Below, one piece after another: positions 11,216 through 21,964 of a stretch of 64,000 nt of DNA. A model generated the notes under the pieces. The model saw only the letters and a list, made by a program, of their open reading frames with translations. It was not told where the DNA came from and ran no database searches. Position numbers and translations under genes: made by a program. The stretch is from Diphasiastrum complanatum (Eukaryota > Streptophyta > Lycopodiopsida > Lycopodiales > Lycopodiaceae), in assembly GCA_029204225.1 (NCBI GenBank), contig CM055111.1:30232717-30296716 (forward strand), written 5' to 3'. How positions within the stretch are numbered: the stretch's first letter is position 1; every line of letters starts with the position of its first letter.

Positions 11216-12144
11216 TTGATGATGATGGTGTTGATGTTAAAAATACAAATGATGATGCTTTTGTGATGTCTTCATGTATCGTTGCTAATAATGGAGATCT
11301 AGATCCATTGTGGATTGATAGTGGAGCAAGTTTACACATGACTTTTCTCAAAGAGTACTTCACTTCTTTGTTGGCATATGGAGATGACAAGAGGGTGATC
11401 TACACGGCCATTGATGGTGAGTGTGCAATCAAAGGGATTGGCACAATTCCTATTACTCTTTCTACAAATAGGAATGTTCATTTGAAGGAAGTTTTGTTCA
11501 TTCCATCTATCACTAAGAACCTACTTAGTGTGAGTCAGATGCTAAGCAATGGTCTTAAAGTGGAGTTTGATGGAGATGCTTGTATGATCAAAAGAAAGGA
11601 GATCTTGATTGCAATAGGTAAAAGGCAAGGGACGTTGTTCAAACTAGATGCTTTTGTTATTCAACCAAGTTGGATGTGATGCAAGAGAGCACATACCTAT
11701 TCAAGAGGTTTGTTGGCATAAAAGGATGGGACACCTCAACTACAAGTCATTGGAGGTAATGGCTAGGAAGAAGGTTGTGGTTGGTCTTCCAAGTTTCTTA
11801 AGTAGCATCAATCATGTTTGTGTGTCTTGTGCATTGTCAAAGTCACATAGACTACCTTATACTAGATCTACATTTAGATCTACAAAGCCTTTTCAAGTTG
11901 TACATTCGGATATTCATGGAATTTTACTACAATTAGCAATAGTGAAGCTAAGATGTATGTAGCTTTCATTGATGATTTTAGTAGATATTGTTGGATCTAT
12001 CTACTAAAGAGCAAAGATAAATTGTATGATGTTTTTGTCAAGTTCAAGAATGCAAGGGAGAACCAATTTTTCACCAGGATAAAGTGCTTGAGGAGTGATA
12101 ATGGTGGATAGTACATATCTACCAAGTTTAAAGCCTTTTGTGAT
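11215..12144 (+). pseudogene. Copia A protease and integrase N-terminal half (broken)
   Basis: The aspartic protease motif is LWIDSGASLHM (about 11310). The GAG-preintegrase zinc region is CWHKRMGHLNYKSL...CVSCALSKSH, in a new frame after about 11680. The integrase follows with VHSDIHG (first catalytic Asp), FIDDFSRYCWIYLL and LRSDNGG (second Asp), then a TAG at the next codon. The coding sequence stops abruptly at about 12144, where the nested minus-strand element starts; the third catalytic residue (Glu) and all RT are missing. Confidence 0.85.
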
Positions 12145-14583
12145 TAAGCTATTCTAAGAAGTGACTAATTGTATGAATTTCACTAAACAAAATAAACTTA
12201 GAACCTCTAAACTTAGAAATAACTTTAAACTTAGACTTTCTAAGTTTAAAGTATTACAAATACTTCTTGGTAATACTTAAACTTAAATGGAAAAGGGTCT
12301 AAGTCTAAGGTTCCTAAGCATTATTGCTTACAAAATTGAGTTTACTAGTGGACTTACAAAACACATGCCACAATAACTCTTCTAATGTCGCCATTAAATA
12401 CAAGGGATTCCTTGGGGCTAACATTAATCCCCTCGTTTATAGCATTGGCGGTCTCACACCAATGAGGTCGCAATAAGGTGCGGTAGGCTTTGTTAGTAGT
12501 TGCACGCTTTGCTGGATGTTGTCGCACACAATGCCCTAAGGGTAAGCTTCCAAAATTGTTGAACAACTCGGTGAAACTAGTAGAATCTTGGAGTTGGTTT
12601 GTCGAGATCATTTTCATTTTCTTGCTTGGATCATCCATTATATAGTTTGCACGAGCTAGATTATCTTAGGCAATAATAAGGGTGGCAATATTGACATTGG
12701 GAGATGAATGACAGGGAAGAGTTGGATGAAGGGATTTTGAGTTAGCTTGGTTGATTTGAAACGTTTGTTGACAAGGGTACCCTTCAACACCTGCCAAGAA
12801 TTACATTGATTAGGTTCAAGGTTTAGATACCACTTGTTGGCAGCACCCTTCAGCACCACTGAAAATAAGGTAAGAACTCATGGTAAGTCCTAAGGTTATG
12901 GTATCAGTTCCACATACAATTTTTTTTACAAGATTGGATCTAGGATAGTTTAGAGTTTGGCGAGTCTAATGGACCTTGTCCCATACAACAGAAATTTTTT
13001 CTTTTTTATTTTATTTATTTATTTTTTTAGGCAAAAACACGAGACGAGTTCAAATTTGGCATATGCGAGTTTGTCTGAGCCCAGTAACTAGTTGTGCGAG
13101 TTCTATACCAAAATATAGCCTAGGAACTCGCCCATAATGAGCTGGTTCCAATGGTACTATGGGCGAATTTTGTCTTGAAGATTTTTTGAAAAAAATTATG
13201 TTTGAGTCAATGTTTTTTGAGAAGGCTAGGCTCAAGAGAATTTGCACAACGCTTTAATGAATTTGGCACTGTGGGATCTGCACTCTTGGTGATGGGCGAA
13301 TTTATTTGAGTTGATTTGGTAGGCAACGTTGTCAAAAAATAGACCAAAACAATTGATTGGTCCACTTTTTGGCCGTCCAGAAACTTACGGAGTGGATATT
13401 TGGATTCTTGAGGCTCTATTTGGGCTCTGTAGTGATGGGCGAGTTCTGTTATATAGGTTTGATGCAAAAAATGAGGAAACAATTCAAAAAATGAAATAAA
13501 TGACTATAAAACCCTAATTTTTGAACCAAGGGACTTGGTTCCTCCTCTTTTACCAAAAAAATGACTGTGTGTGAGAATGAGGGGAACGAGATCGAGTCCA
13601 GAATCTGCAAAAATAAGGTTAGAACACTAGTAGGAAAAAGGGTAGCAACAAAAAATGCAAAGAGAGGGAGAATAGAGCGGCAACGACGCCAATGTTGTCT
13701 TTTAGGGTTTCTTCTCCTACTATGGCTTCCCAACTAGTAGGGTTAGGGTTCCTAAAAGACATTGAAATATAGTGGTGGTGGGGTTTGATCCACTCCATTA
13801 TTATGTTCTCTTGCATAACAAAACCTCTAAGAGTCACCCTTCTAGAGAGAGAAAATGACCTAAACTAGTTCCTTATGGCAGCCCCCCAACTAAGGAATCT
13901 CCTAGGTTAGCTCTATAAGGCTTCCCCCAACTAGAGAATATCCTAAATTAACCTAACCCTAATAACCACTATGGCTGCCTCCCAACTAGTGATTGCTTAC
14001 CTAAAGTCTAAACAATTTTACTTAACTCCACAAGGGAATGATAAACAAGGTGAGAGAAAATAATCCCATAAGCACATTCACCATAACATAAAACTAGTTG
14101 AGGAAAGCTTAGTGGGGCTCAAGCACCTACCACCAAGTATTCTATCCACAAATGGGAACACAAGTTAGGCAAGAATAGATTAGTTATATTAAAGCTTGGG
14201 CTTATACAAATGTTACTTAAGGCCCCCAAATCCACTTCTATATATACAATGAGTGGTAGGCCCATATGCTAAGATGCTTATGGGATACTCCCAAAGCTTA
14301 TTGCTAAGCTATTCTAAGAAGTGACTTCTTGTATGAATTTCACTTAACAAAATAATCTTAGAACCTTTAAACTTAGAAATAACTTTAAACTTAGACTTTC
14401 TAAGTTTAAAGTATTACAAATACTTCTTGGTAATACTTAAACTTAAATGGAAAAGGGTCTAAGTCTAAGGTTCCTAAGCATTATTGCTTACAAAATTGAG
14501 TTTACTTGTGGACTTACAAAACACATGACACAATAACTCTTCTAATGTCGCCATTAAATACAAGGGATTCCTTGGGGCTAACA
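12145..14583 (-). mobile_element. Nested non-autonomous LTR element (gag-like only)
   Basis: Direct 279-bp repeats at 12145-12423 and 14305-14583 differ at about ten positions. In minus orientation each begins TGTTAGCCCCAAGG, and the purine tract GAGGGGATTAA (about 12424-12435) sits just before the downstream LTR, so it reads right to left. The 1.9-kb interior holds only a gag-like fragment (12656-12859) and no pol. This fits a small TR-GAG or LARD-type element. No matching target duplication was found. Confidence 0.75.
12656..12859 (-). CDS. Retrotransposon gag fragment (Gypsy type)
   Basis: The minus frame gives VLKGAANKWYLNLEPNQCNS followed by WQVLKGTLVNKRF. This matches the conserved core of the retrotransposon gag family (pattern L.G.A..WY..L.p.sI.sW..l...F...F). 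About 60 codons; flanking gag sequence was not recognised. It is the only protein-like sequence inside the nested element. Confidence 0.6.
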   Translation of the reverse strand: MVLKGAANKWYLNLEPNQCNSWQVLKGTLVNKRFKSTKLTQNPFIQLFPVIHLPMSILPPLLLPKII

Positions 14584-14950
14584 TCATCTAGTGAGGCCGA
14601 GTACAAAGCACTTACACATTGCACAAAGGAGATGGTATGGATCAAGATGATGATGAGGGATCTTCACTTGCTGTATTTTTCAGAGAGTCCAATTATCTTT
14701 TGTGACAACCTATTACCCCAAAAGTTGGTAACCAATCCTATCTTTCATGCTAGGAGCAAGCATATTGAGGTGGCATATCACTTTGTGAGGGAGCAAGTCA
14801 TGGCAAATGAGGCGGAGCTTCAACATGTTTCTTTAAGGGAATGTGTAGATGATATCTTCACCAAAGCATTGGGAAATGACTTGATTATGAAGCATATAAC
14901 ATCACTTGGAGTGTTATCAAAGTCCATGCTTAAACTAGTTGAAGAGGGAG
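14584..14950 (+). pseudogene. Copia A RNase H C-terminal end
   Basis: Starts directly after the nested element with TSSEAEYKALTHCTKEMVWI, then FCDNLLPQKLVTNPIFHARS, KHIEVAYHFVREQV and DIFTKAL, the conserved end of Copia RNase H. It reads to a stop at 14953-14955. The catalytic D of the first RNase H block (DADWAG region) is not present, being lost with the RT. Confidence 0.85.
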
Positions 14951-15590
14951 TGTGAAAAATTTCAACTAGTTTAGTCAAAATTACTACATTTATTTGGCAT
15001 TTGAGGCCAAATTTCATACTAGACTTAGAGTTTGACTTTTCAAAGTTATATTAGTCTAAATGCATTTGAATAAACACTTTTGTGTGGAAAATGTAGAAAC
15101 TCGAGTTATAGTAGATTCAAATTTTGAATATTGAGACATTCAATTTAGTCACTAAAATAGTTGGATTTTTCATTATGGAGGAAAACCAAAGTTCAATTTA
15201 GGCTATGGACCTGCTATAGAAGGATGTAACTCATGGAAGAGGAAGATGATTCTCTTTCCTATCTCATTTCATGCTTATACATGGTTCTCTTTGGTTGATC
15301 TATCCATTGGTGCACTATATTAGTAATATCTTGTGATTTTGTGTGTAGAATGCTTACTAAATGTTATTTTTAGATCCGCAAGTGTGAAATATAGTAGATT
15401 GCTATTTTTGTACGGACAACAACTTATTTTTATGTTATGATTCAAGTATGATTAAGATCTATTAGAGTTTGCATCTCATTCATAGAGTAGATGTTGGTTT
15501 TTCTACATTGGCAAGATTGGTGATTTGTTCTCTTTGTAAACCCAAGATCATTTTATGTTTTGGATCTTAATTCATCTGAAAGCTTTCACA
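14951..15590 (+). repeat. Copia A 3' LTR
   Basis: 640 bp; begins TGTGAAAAATTTC and ends CTTTCACA, followed by the right target duplication TATCA. Partner of 9168-9811. Confidence 0.9.
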
Positions 15591-15595
15591 TATCA

Positions 15596-16005
15596 TACAC
15601 TAGCACACACACACATTCTCCTCTCTCTCGTGTTGATCTGTATATAAACAACGGAGAGATAATGAATCTAATCTGCAATAATAAAAAGAACGTCTTATGT
15701 TTATTTAACTACTTATGGTTGTCTGTCGTTGTCCTTTGTGCTTTCCTTGTATTCTGTTGCTTGCACTGCCCATTCACGCGCTGGTTCCATTTCTCAAAAA
15801 ATGCAAAAAATTCGATATCACAAAATTCACAAAATGTGAACTGTTCAAAAAGTTAATGAAAACATGTCCACTGTCACTTTTGACTTATGTGAAGAATCCG
15901 AGAAAGCTAAAGAAAGGTTTTTGAAGTTTACCGTTTCCATCACACGCATTCGTGATCCGGTGGAATACAAAATATGGACACTTTGACATTAGAAACCTTC
16001 AGTTT

Positions 16006-16096
<91 letters not shown>

Positions 16097-17142
16097 TTCA
16101 AGAAATGCAACTAAGTTTTTAAACCAAGAGCCATTTTTCTCCCTAATTGACCACTTTTATCTTCTTAACTTGTCAATTTTAGGTTGTGAAAAGTCTCAAA
16201 ATATGAATATTGTCTCAATGTACTTGGGACATAGAATTGGCTTTATATAGAATACATACATGGAAAATGCATCTTGATTGTAATCTAGATATTGGACAAT
16301 GAAATTTTTCCGCTAAAGCAATAATTATTGTTTGTAATGCCTTGAATAGTAGTAACAAAAAAGGGAGAATTAAAACACATGAATAGTTGTGGGACTTTTT
16401 ATAAATGTTATACATATTCTAAGGTAGACCCCACTTAATCCAACCTCTACGCAATATGTCACATATTTTATGACATTATCATAAAGCTATTATCATACAA
16501 AAGTTTTGTTATGCCTTAAATAGTTGTAATAAAAAAGGGGGAGTTTAAAACACATGATTAATTGTGGGACTTTTTATTAATGTTATACATGTTCTAAGCT
16601 AGACCCCACTAAATCAAGCTATTGTGTAGTATCTCACATATTTTGTGACATAGAAACAAAACTAATGTTAGAAGTTTGGGCTAAGGATAGTACGCAAACA
16701 TACTAACTCGGTTACAATAAAGGTCCACAAAATATTTTTCAATCTTTATAAAAACTATAAACTATAAATGAATAATTATTCATAACTCAGTCAAGATTTC
16801 AACCTATTGTTTTTGGAGTCATTTCAAAAACGTGTTCAATACAAAATGTGGGTATTAAATGTATATTGATACCACTATTGAAAGATATCATTATCAATTT
16901 TATCTATTATAATGTGATTTTGGAAATACATTGCCTAAATATGTGGAATAGATTCATACATGAGAGACATAAAATATTAGAATAATCTAAACAACTCTAT
17001 ATGAGGCTAGCGTAATCCATCCTTTATAACATTTGTATAAAATACACTAAAAATAGTAGAGATTGGGCTACTCATAGTGTAGGCTTTACCTTCAGGTTGT
17101 TATCCCACATTAGTCCCATTACATCTTTAAGATGTATGAATA
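15596..17142. repeat. Non-coding flank with (AG)n tract and diverged tandem copies
   Basis: No gene recognised. It contains an uninterrupted (AG)n tract at 16009-16094. A diverged duplication covers about 16335-16475 and 16507-16652; both carry AAAACACATGA, GTGGGACTTTTTAT and TAGACCCCACT. The remainder is AT-rich. Confidence 0.75.
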
Positions 17143-17720
17143 CTAAGAATGAATATGATAATATTTGACAATGTAAATGCTTTGTAAAAGAGCATAATAT
17201 TGTTTGAGTTTTTTTCTATTGATAATAAAATTGTGCTCATCTATAAAACCATTGAGAAGTTGAATTAGATATTTATTCTTTAAATTATATTGAGCATGGT
17301 TTGTAGCTCGATGAAATGATGCTCTTGCTTGCCAATGTGACTTTTCCAATCCTTGTGATGGCCAACTACTTAGCCTCCCATACTCTTTGCAAAAAATGTA
17401 GCATGTTGTAGTATGATATGATGCCAATGAAAAGAATGTAATAATACAATAGATATAAAATATAAAAAATACAACACATTTTTTAACCATCATATCAATA
17501 ATTTTTAAATATAACTCAACTTGAAGGACCATGTAATTTGTAACGTGATCATTTCCTCAATAATCTCCAACAAATTTGACAAATGTATTGTAATGGCTCT
17601 ATAAATTCTTGACATCTTTCCTAATGACACCTTTTAGTATGTCAAAGCTTTTCCAAACTTCTACTTGTTTGCTTAGTGTAGCTCCCTTGTTCTCAATTTT
17701 TTGTATGGTTGCATATTAAT
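17143..17720 (-). pseudogene. Decayed ORF of unknown family
   Basis: The minus-strand frame from about 17720 reads IENKGATLSKQVEVWKSFD, a stop, SHYNTFVKFVGDY, a stop, then an open run to 17143 including NYMVLQVELYLKIIDMMVKK, and SSWPSQGLEKSHWQARASFH plus RATNHAQYNLKNKYL. The latter half looks like a conserved, charged, aromatic-rich domain rather than chance sequence. I do not recognise the family with confidence; a transposon-encoded protein is likely given the setting. An AT-rich stretch in the middle may be an intron or insertion. Confidence 0.4.
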
Positions 17721-18439
17721 CTGGATGCTACATAAGTGGTTAAATTGCCTTAGGATTTCCTACAAATATTCTGGGGTGCCATGTTGGTATGGACTGAATT
17801 TCCTTGCCCTTGATTCCTATTGCTGTGAATTTTAACGACCATCTTCCATGTGAGGACTCATGGAGATGCATGGCTAGAACTTCTTCTATCTCTTCTATTG
17901 ACATCTTGGGCGTTATAAAGGGTCATGAAGTAGGCCTTGGTTGTGTGGATGCCATGCTGGGATGGCCCTGCTTCTTCTTATCCAATTTTTCCAATACTTG
18001 GCCCCTGATCTATCATATCTTGCATTTTTTCGTTGGTCTGGCCCTTTTTATTGGTGTGTGGAGGGGTGACAGTGGTGGAATTTTCATTGTGGGGATAGGC
18101 TTTGCTACCCCCTGCTCTTGATATGCTCTCAACACTGCATTTGCCTTTTGAAGCTTGGCAGCTGCAAATCCTGCCCTCGAACTGGGATTGGAATCCCGCC
18201 AGAGTTGTTTTACCTACCCACTCTTGTTGAAGGACTGAGGTTATGGGGTGTCAGGGAATCTGGTTCCGATAATGGAGCTGCAAGGATCTCATCATGCTCA
18301 ACAATAAGAACTGCCATTATATTGTTGAGAGACTCCTTGTCTATAGATGCATGTCCAACTATGTCTATAACAATGACACTTGTTGTTGCACAACCTACAC
18401 TACTTAGGAAACCTGACCTTTGGCGTCTATTAAACTTTT

Positions 18440-18727
18440 TTAGAGTTGTTGCACGTAGGTCTGCCAGGTCGCTTCCGTTTCCTAGGAAGAGAAGATAACC
18501 TTGTGGGAGCACAATTATCTTCTACACAATTCTCAGAGTTGTGGAAGTTGACAGTCAAAGACAAAGATTGTTTTGCTTGGTCCTACAAGGATCTGAAGGG
18601 CATTCCTATTTCAGTAGTATATCATAAAATTCCATTGGTACCATATGCTATTTCGAAAGTGAGTCGATTCTATCATTGCAATCCAAATCACAGAGAAGTG
18701 TCAAACATGGGTAACGTTATGCCATGA
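18440..18727 (+). mobile_element. Ty3/Gypsy pol scrap (start of RT)
   Basis: The frame reads DKDCFAWSYKDLKGIPISVV, YHKIPLVPYAISKVSRF and CNPNHREV. This is the conserved FAW.Y.DL.GI....HKI.L.P....V.Q region just before the Gypsy reverse transcriptase palm. It ends at TGA 18725-18727. No LTRs. Upstream 17.8-18.4 kb was not recognised. Confidence 0.75.
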
Positions 18728-18729
18728 GA

Positions 18730-19150
18730 GTCATTATGGATGTTTCACCATGAGACATGATCAAGAAAATTTATATATTCATGGGTCATGTGAATTATTA
18801 TCTAACCTGGACATATACACCCTACTATATGATGAGAACCAACATTGTGGAGCTAACCACTATAGTAACCTAATTGTCATTCACCATATTTTTGGGTCAT
18901 TGGACCCTATATTATTTTGCATAATAGCCCCAAGTCAAATCTATTCCTGGGTTCTCTTGTTGGGTGCACTCGAGCAATAGACACATCACGAAGAGAAATA
19001 GACAGAGCGCGAAGAGAGAGATAGAGAGAGCGAAGAGATAGGGAGAGAGCGCGAAGAGAGAGGGAGAGAGCGCCTGACTCCACTACGCACTAGATAAGCT
19101 TTCTTTATACTAAAAAATCTCTGTTATACCTGAGGGAAGGAGCATCTTAT
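18730..19150. other. No gene; degenerate GA/GCGA-rich tract
   Basis: No coding similarity. From about 18990 to 19075 an imperfect purine repeat uses units like AGAGCGCGAAGAGAG, a degraded microsatellite. Confidence 0.5.
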
Positions 19151-19156
19151 AAAGGT

Positions 19157-19636
19157 TTGCTTAAGAGAAACAGTCATGAGATATCGTTGACATCGAATCG
19201 GGATAAAATCAAGGAAAAACATTCAATTCCACAGGAGGAGAGATTGGAGGAGTTTCAGGATAGGCATCATGCTTTGCAGAGGGAGCGAGACGGAGCTGTG
19301 ATAGAAAAAGAGCTTATGTTTAGATTCAAACCCAAGGCAAACGATGAAGCTAATCTGCCTACAAGATGTGTCTCAGACCATAATTCTGCACAACCTACTG
19401 AAGAACATGATAAATTAGAGACAGATCAATGGATTCAAAAGGTTTATGAGCTACGTAAAATGATGAGTCCTAATGCTCCGTCCATCACTCAGAACAGATT
19501 ACCTGTCTCCGAGATGGCATCAAATTCTCCATCACATGCCTTCCAAATCGAATTTACAAACTTAGATCAGGTCTATAATTTACTCAAAAAAGCCAAATTT
19601 TCCCTGGATAGAACTGAAAAAGCAATGCCTGCTTAA
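19157..19636 (+). CDS. Unrecognised 159-codon ORF
   Basis: Open from ATG 19157 to TAA 19634. The product is polar and charged, with a Glu/Arg/Lys-rich N-terminal third (EERLEEFQDRHHALQRERD) that could form a coiled coil. A C-terminal part (FTNLDQVYNLLKKAKFSLDR) also looks helical. No known motif, signal peptide or membrane span seen. It could be an exon of a host gene, a gag-like leader ORF of a retroelement, or chance. It lies between GA-rich repeats and has no identifiable neighbours. Confidence 0.3.
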   Translation: MLKRNSHEISLTSNRDKIKEKHSIPQEERLEEFQDRHHALQRERDGAVIEKELMFRFKPKANDEANLPTRCVSDHNSAQPTEEHDKLETDQWIQKVYELRKMMSPNAPSITQNRLPVSEMASNSPSHAFQIEFTNLDQVYNLLKKAKFSLDRTEKAMPA

Positions 19637-19639
19637 AGT

Positions 19640-19974
19640 TTTGCAAAATGAAGATCCGAATGGTTGTATGACTGTATTAACTTCCCAATAATTATTGTTG
19701 CTTGCAATAATTGAGCTGCTGACGATGAGACAGATGTTGGAGGCGAAGGGGAAGCCCACGCCACAGTCAGGAATCAACTCACATTTGAAAACCACCTTGA
19801 AACATTGTTGCTTTATGCAGAACATACTGAAAATTCACAAACCCACAGATCGCAATTGAAGCATGTACTGCATTTATGTTTGATCCAGAAGTGAAGCACA
19901 CAAGTGAAGCAGAGAGAGAGAGAGAGAACGCGCAGAGAGAGATAGAGTGTGAGGGGAGAGGGAGAGAAAGAGAG

Positions 19975-20019
<45 letters not shown>

Positions 20020-20071
20020 GCGTGGAGGGGAATGGAGAGAGAGAGATCGCTCTCTGGGCAGGCATGGGCAG

Positions 20072-20124
<53 letters not shown>

Positions 20125-21144
20125 AGTGTAAAAAAATCTGGCGAACTTCAAATTATGTCACCTACTGGCCATTAGGTCGGGCCATTACATAAATAATCCC
20201 ATCTTTGAGCACCTCGTGGCATTTTTCACTCGATGTTAGGTCTCGGATTATTTATGATAATGGTCCTCTCGATGGCCATTACCTAATACATAATTTGCAG
20301 TATACACATTCCTTTGTTTTTGTGAATTGCCCTTGTTGAGGTTTCTAGACTCGCAATCTATTTCTTTTCAATTTTTGGGCAGCTCGTAGTTTCCACCACT
20401 CACTGCTCGGGTCCCGGATTATTTGTGTTAATGTCTCTCCCAATGGCCATTATTAAGTTCATTGTATAAGGAGCATTTTATGCCACCAACAAGGGTGATT
20501 TACATGGCCATTATTAAGTCCATTGATTGTATAAGGAGCATTTTATGCCACCAACAAGGGTGATTTACATGGCAGAATCCAGGTACATGAGGTAAAAAGC
20601 ATAATCATCCTCCAAAAATGCAAAACTCAGGAGACAAAACATAGAATGGCCTGTATTACACAACCTTGGTCTATAACGGGCGGTAGGGGCAAGCCCATTC
20701 TGCCTGTTTGCTGCCACAGGCCTTCTATTTCATAAAAGTCGCAGACAAACTGGGTCTGGCCCTGCCCATATAGCACCGCATGCTCAACCCCCCATAAGGC
20801 TCCACGACTTGAACCAAGATGATGAGATGACAATCGCATAAGAGGACGGAAATTGTTATCTTATTGAAAGCGACTAGTGAATGCATTTTATAAACATATG
20901 ATATGTTGACAAATTCATGATACCAGTGCCAATCTATTCCAATTTGCCATGATCGTCGGCAGCGGCAGCATCATCCAGCAGGAAAATATAATTGGCTCCT
21001 GAAGCTAACCTACAGTAACACTCACAACAATCGACAAGATTTGATCGAAATAATCTGGTTTGTTTTCGGGCTTCAAGGCATTGCTACGTCTATACGCTTG
21101 CTATGCTCCACCGTATCTCAAACTAAACTTATTCGAGAGTCGGC
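19640..21144. repeat. Non-coding: composite (AG)n and a tandem duplication
   Basis: The composite (AG)n block lies at 19911-20121, interrupted by short GC-containing words. A tandem duplication has copies at 20445-20505 and 20506-20570 (each with GGAGCATTTTATGCCACCAA). The rest, including 20.6-21.1 kb just upstream of the receptor-kinase start, shows no coding similarity and may include its promoter. Confidence 0.7.
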
Positions 21145-21743
21145 ATGCCTGGACAAGAGTTCTCATCTACGATTCTGCTGTTTCTTGGGTTTATAAGTCT
21201 GTTTTGTGGTTCGGTCTCTTCGGAGCCTCCAGGTTTTTAAAGTCTCTTAATTTATCTTAAGATAACCAATGCTTGTTGTAAGAAAAGCGACACTTGTTTT
21301 TATTGCCTATATTTGCTTTGCGTTGGCTATTTAGATGAAGGTTAATGATGCAGGTTTCCTAAGCATTAGTTGCGGGAGCTCTTCCAGCTTCACTGACCCA
21401 GATACCAAGCTCCTTTGGGTCAGCGATACCCCTTACGTCCAAGGTGGAACAAGTTTCTCACATAATGATGTAAATATCTCTCCGTACTTAAACAGTTTAA
21501 GATTTTTCCGGGATGATCGTACAAAACATTGTTATGTAATGTCGTGGGTGCTAGCATCTACGAAGTACTTGGTTAGTGTGTCATTTTACTATGGAAAATA
21601 TGATGACAACAACAATCCACCCACCTTTGATCTCCTGTTCAACGCCGATTGTTTGCTTACCGAGTCGCATGGCGATTACAGTCTGGATTTCTACGAATAT
21701 AGCATTCCAATGAACAACATCTCTTATAGACACCCCTCGTTAC
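21145..21743 (+). pseudogene. Receptor-like kinase 5' exons: signal peptide + malectin-like N half
   Basis: Exon 1 (21145-21232) starts at ATG 21145 and encodes MPGQEFSS, a hydrophobic core TILLFLGFISLFCGS and VSSEPP, a clear signal peptide. A GT donor follows. Exon 2 starts at 21354 after GATGCAG, in phase: GFLSISCGSSSSFTD, then LLWVSDTPYVQGG, KYLVSVSFYYGKYDDNN and PPTFDLLFNAD, the N half of a malectin-like domain (extracellular ligand-binding part of plant LRR receptor kinases). Similarity ends near SIPMNNIS. The next exon in phase, starting VCVAKTSTG, is on the opposite strand at 29183. At the expected exon end (21723) the sequence is TT, not GT. The gene is cut after this exon; a Copia LTR starts at 21965. 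Confidence 0.85.
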
Positions 21744-21833
21744 GTACGAGTCACTTGTGGGGCCAGTGAGCCTCCTATTGATGTCTACTTCTCAATGTGG
21801 TTAAATTTGGGTCATCATTGTTGTTTGAACTAA
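21725..21833 (+). repeat. Inverted duplicate of receptor-kinase intron 2, arm 1
   Basis: Matches the reverse complement of about 29593-29697. Shared words include GTCACTTGTGGGGCCAGTGA and GTGAGCCTC. It marks the boundary between the plus-strand and minus-strand receptor-kinase pieces. Confidence 0.8.
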
Positions 21834-21964
21834 ATATGGTCGTGAATATGACAATACATATGTGTTGGTATTGACGTTGTAGCTATGAGGTAGTATACAT
21901 AAAAGTTTTGGCATCCGTTTCACAATACTCTATTTTTTTAAGCCCACGGGACGAGAGAGAGAGA

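Larger units (their letters stand above)
9168..15590 (+). mobile_element. Copia retrotransposon A (LTR to LTR, interrupted)
   Basis: Two LTRs (9168-9811, 14951-15590) start TGTGAAAAA and end TTTCACA. The whole is flanked by the 5-bp duplication TATCA (9163-9167 and 15591-15595). A PBS variant TGGTATTAGAGC lies at 9812-9823 and a purine-rich tract (GAAGAGGGAG) precedes the 3' LTR. Inside are broken gag, protease, integrase start and the RNase H end. The stretch between integrase and RNase H, including all reverse transcriptase, is replaced by a minus-strand LTR element at 12145-14583. The element is non-functional. Confidence 0.92.

Noticed and set aside
17804-18121. 105-codon plus-strand ORF with hydrophobic stretches
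   Set aside because: No recognisable domain, low-complexity composition, and it lies between decayed retroelement scraps.
19813-20151. Ser/Leu-rich or Arg/Glu-rich proteins over the repeat tracts (also near 35178 and 53242)
   Set aside because: They are translations of (AG)n/(CT)n microsatellites with no other coding sign.
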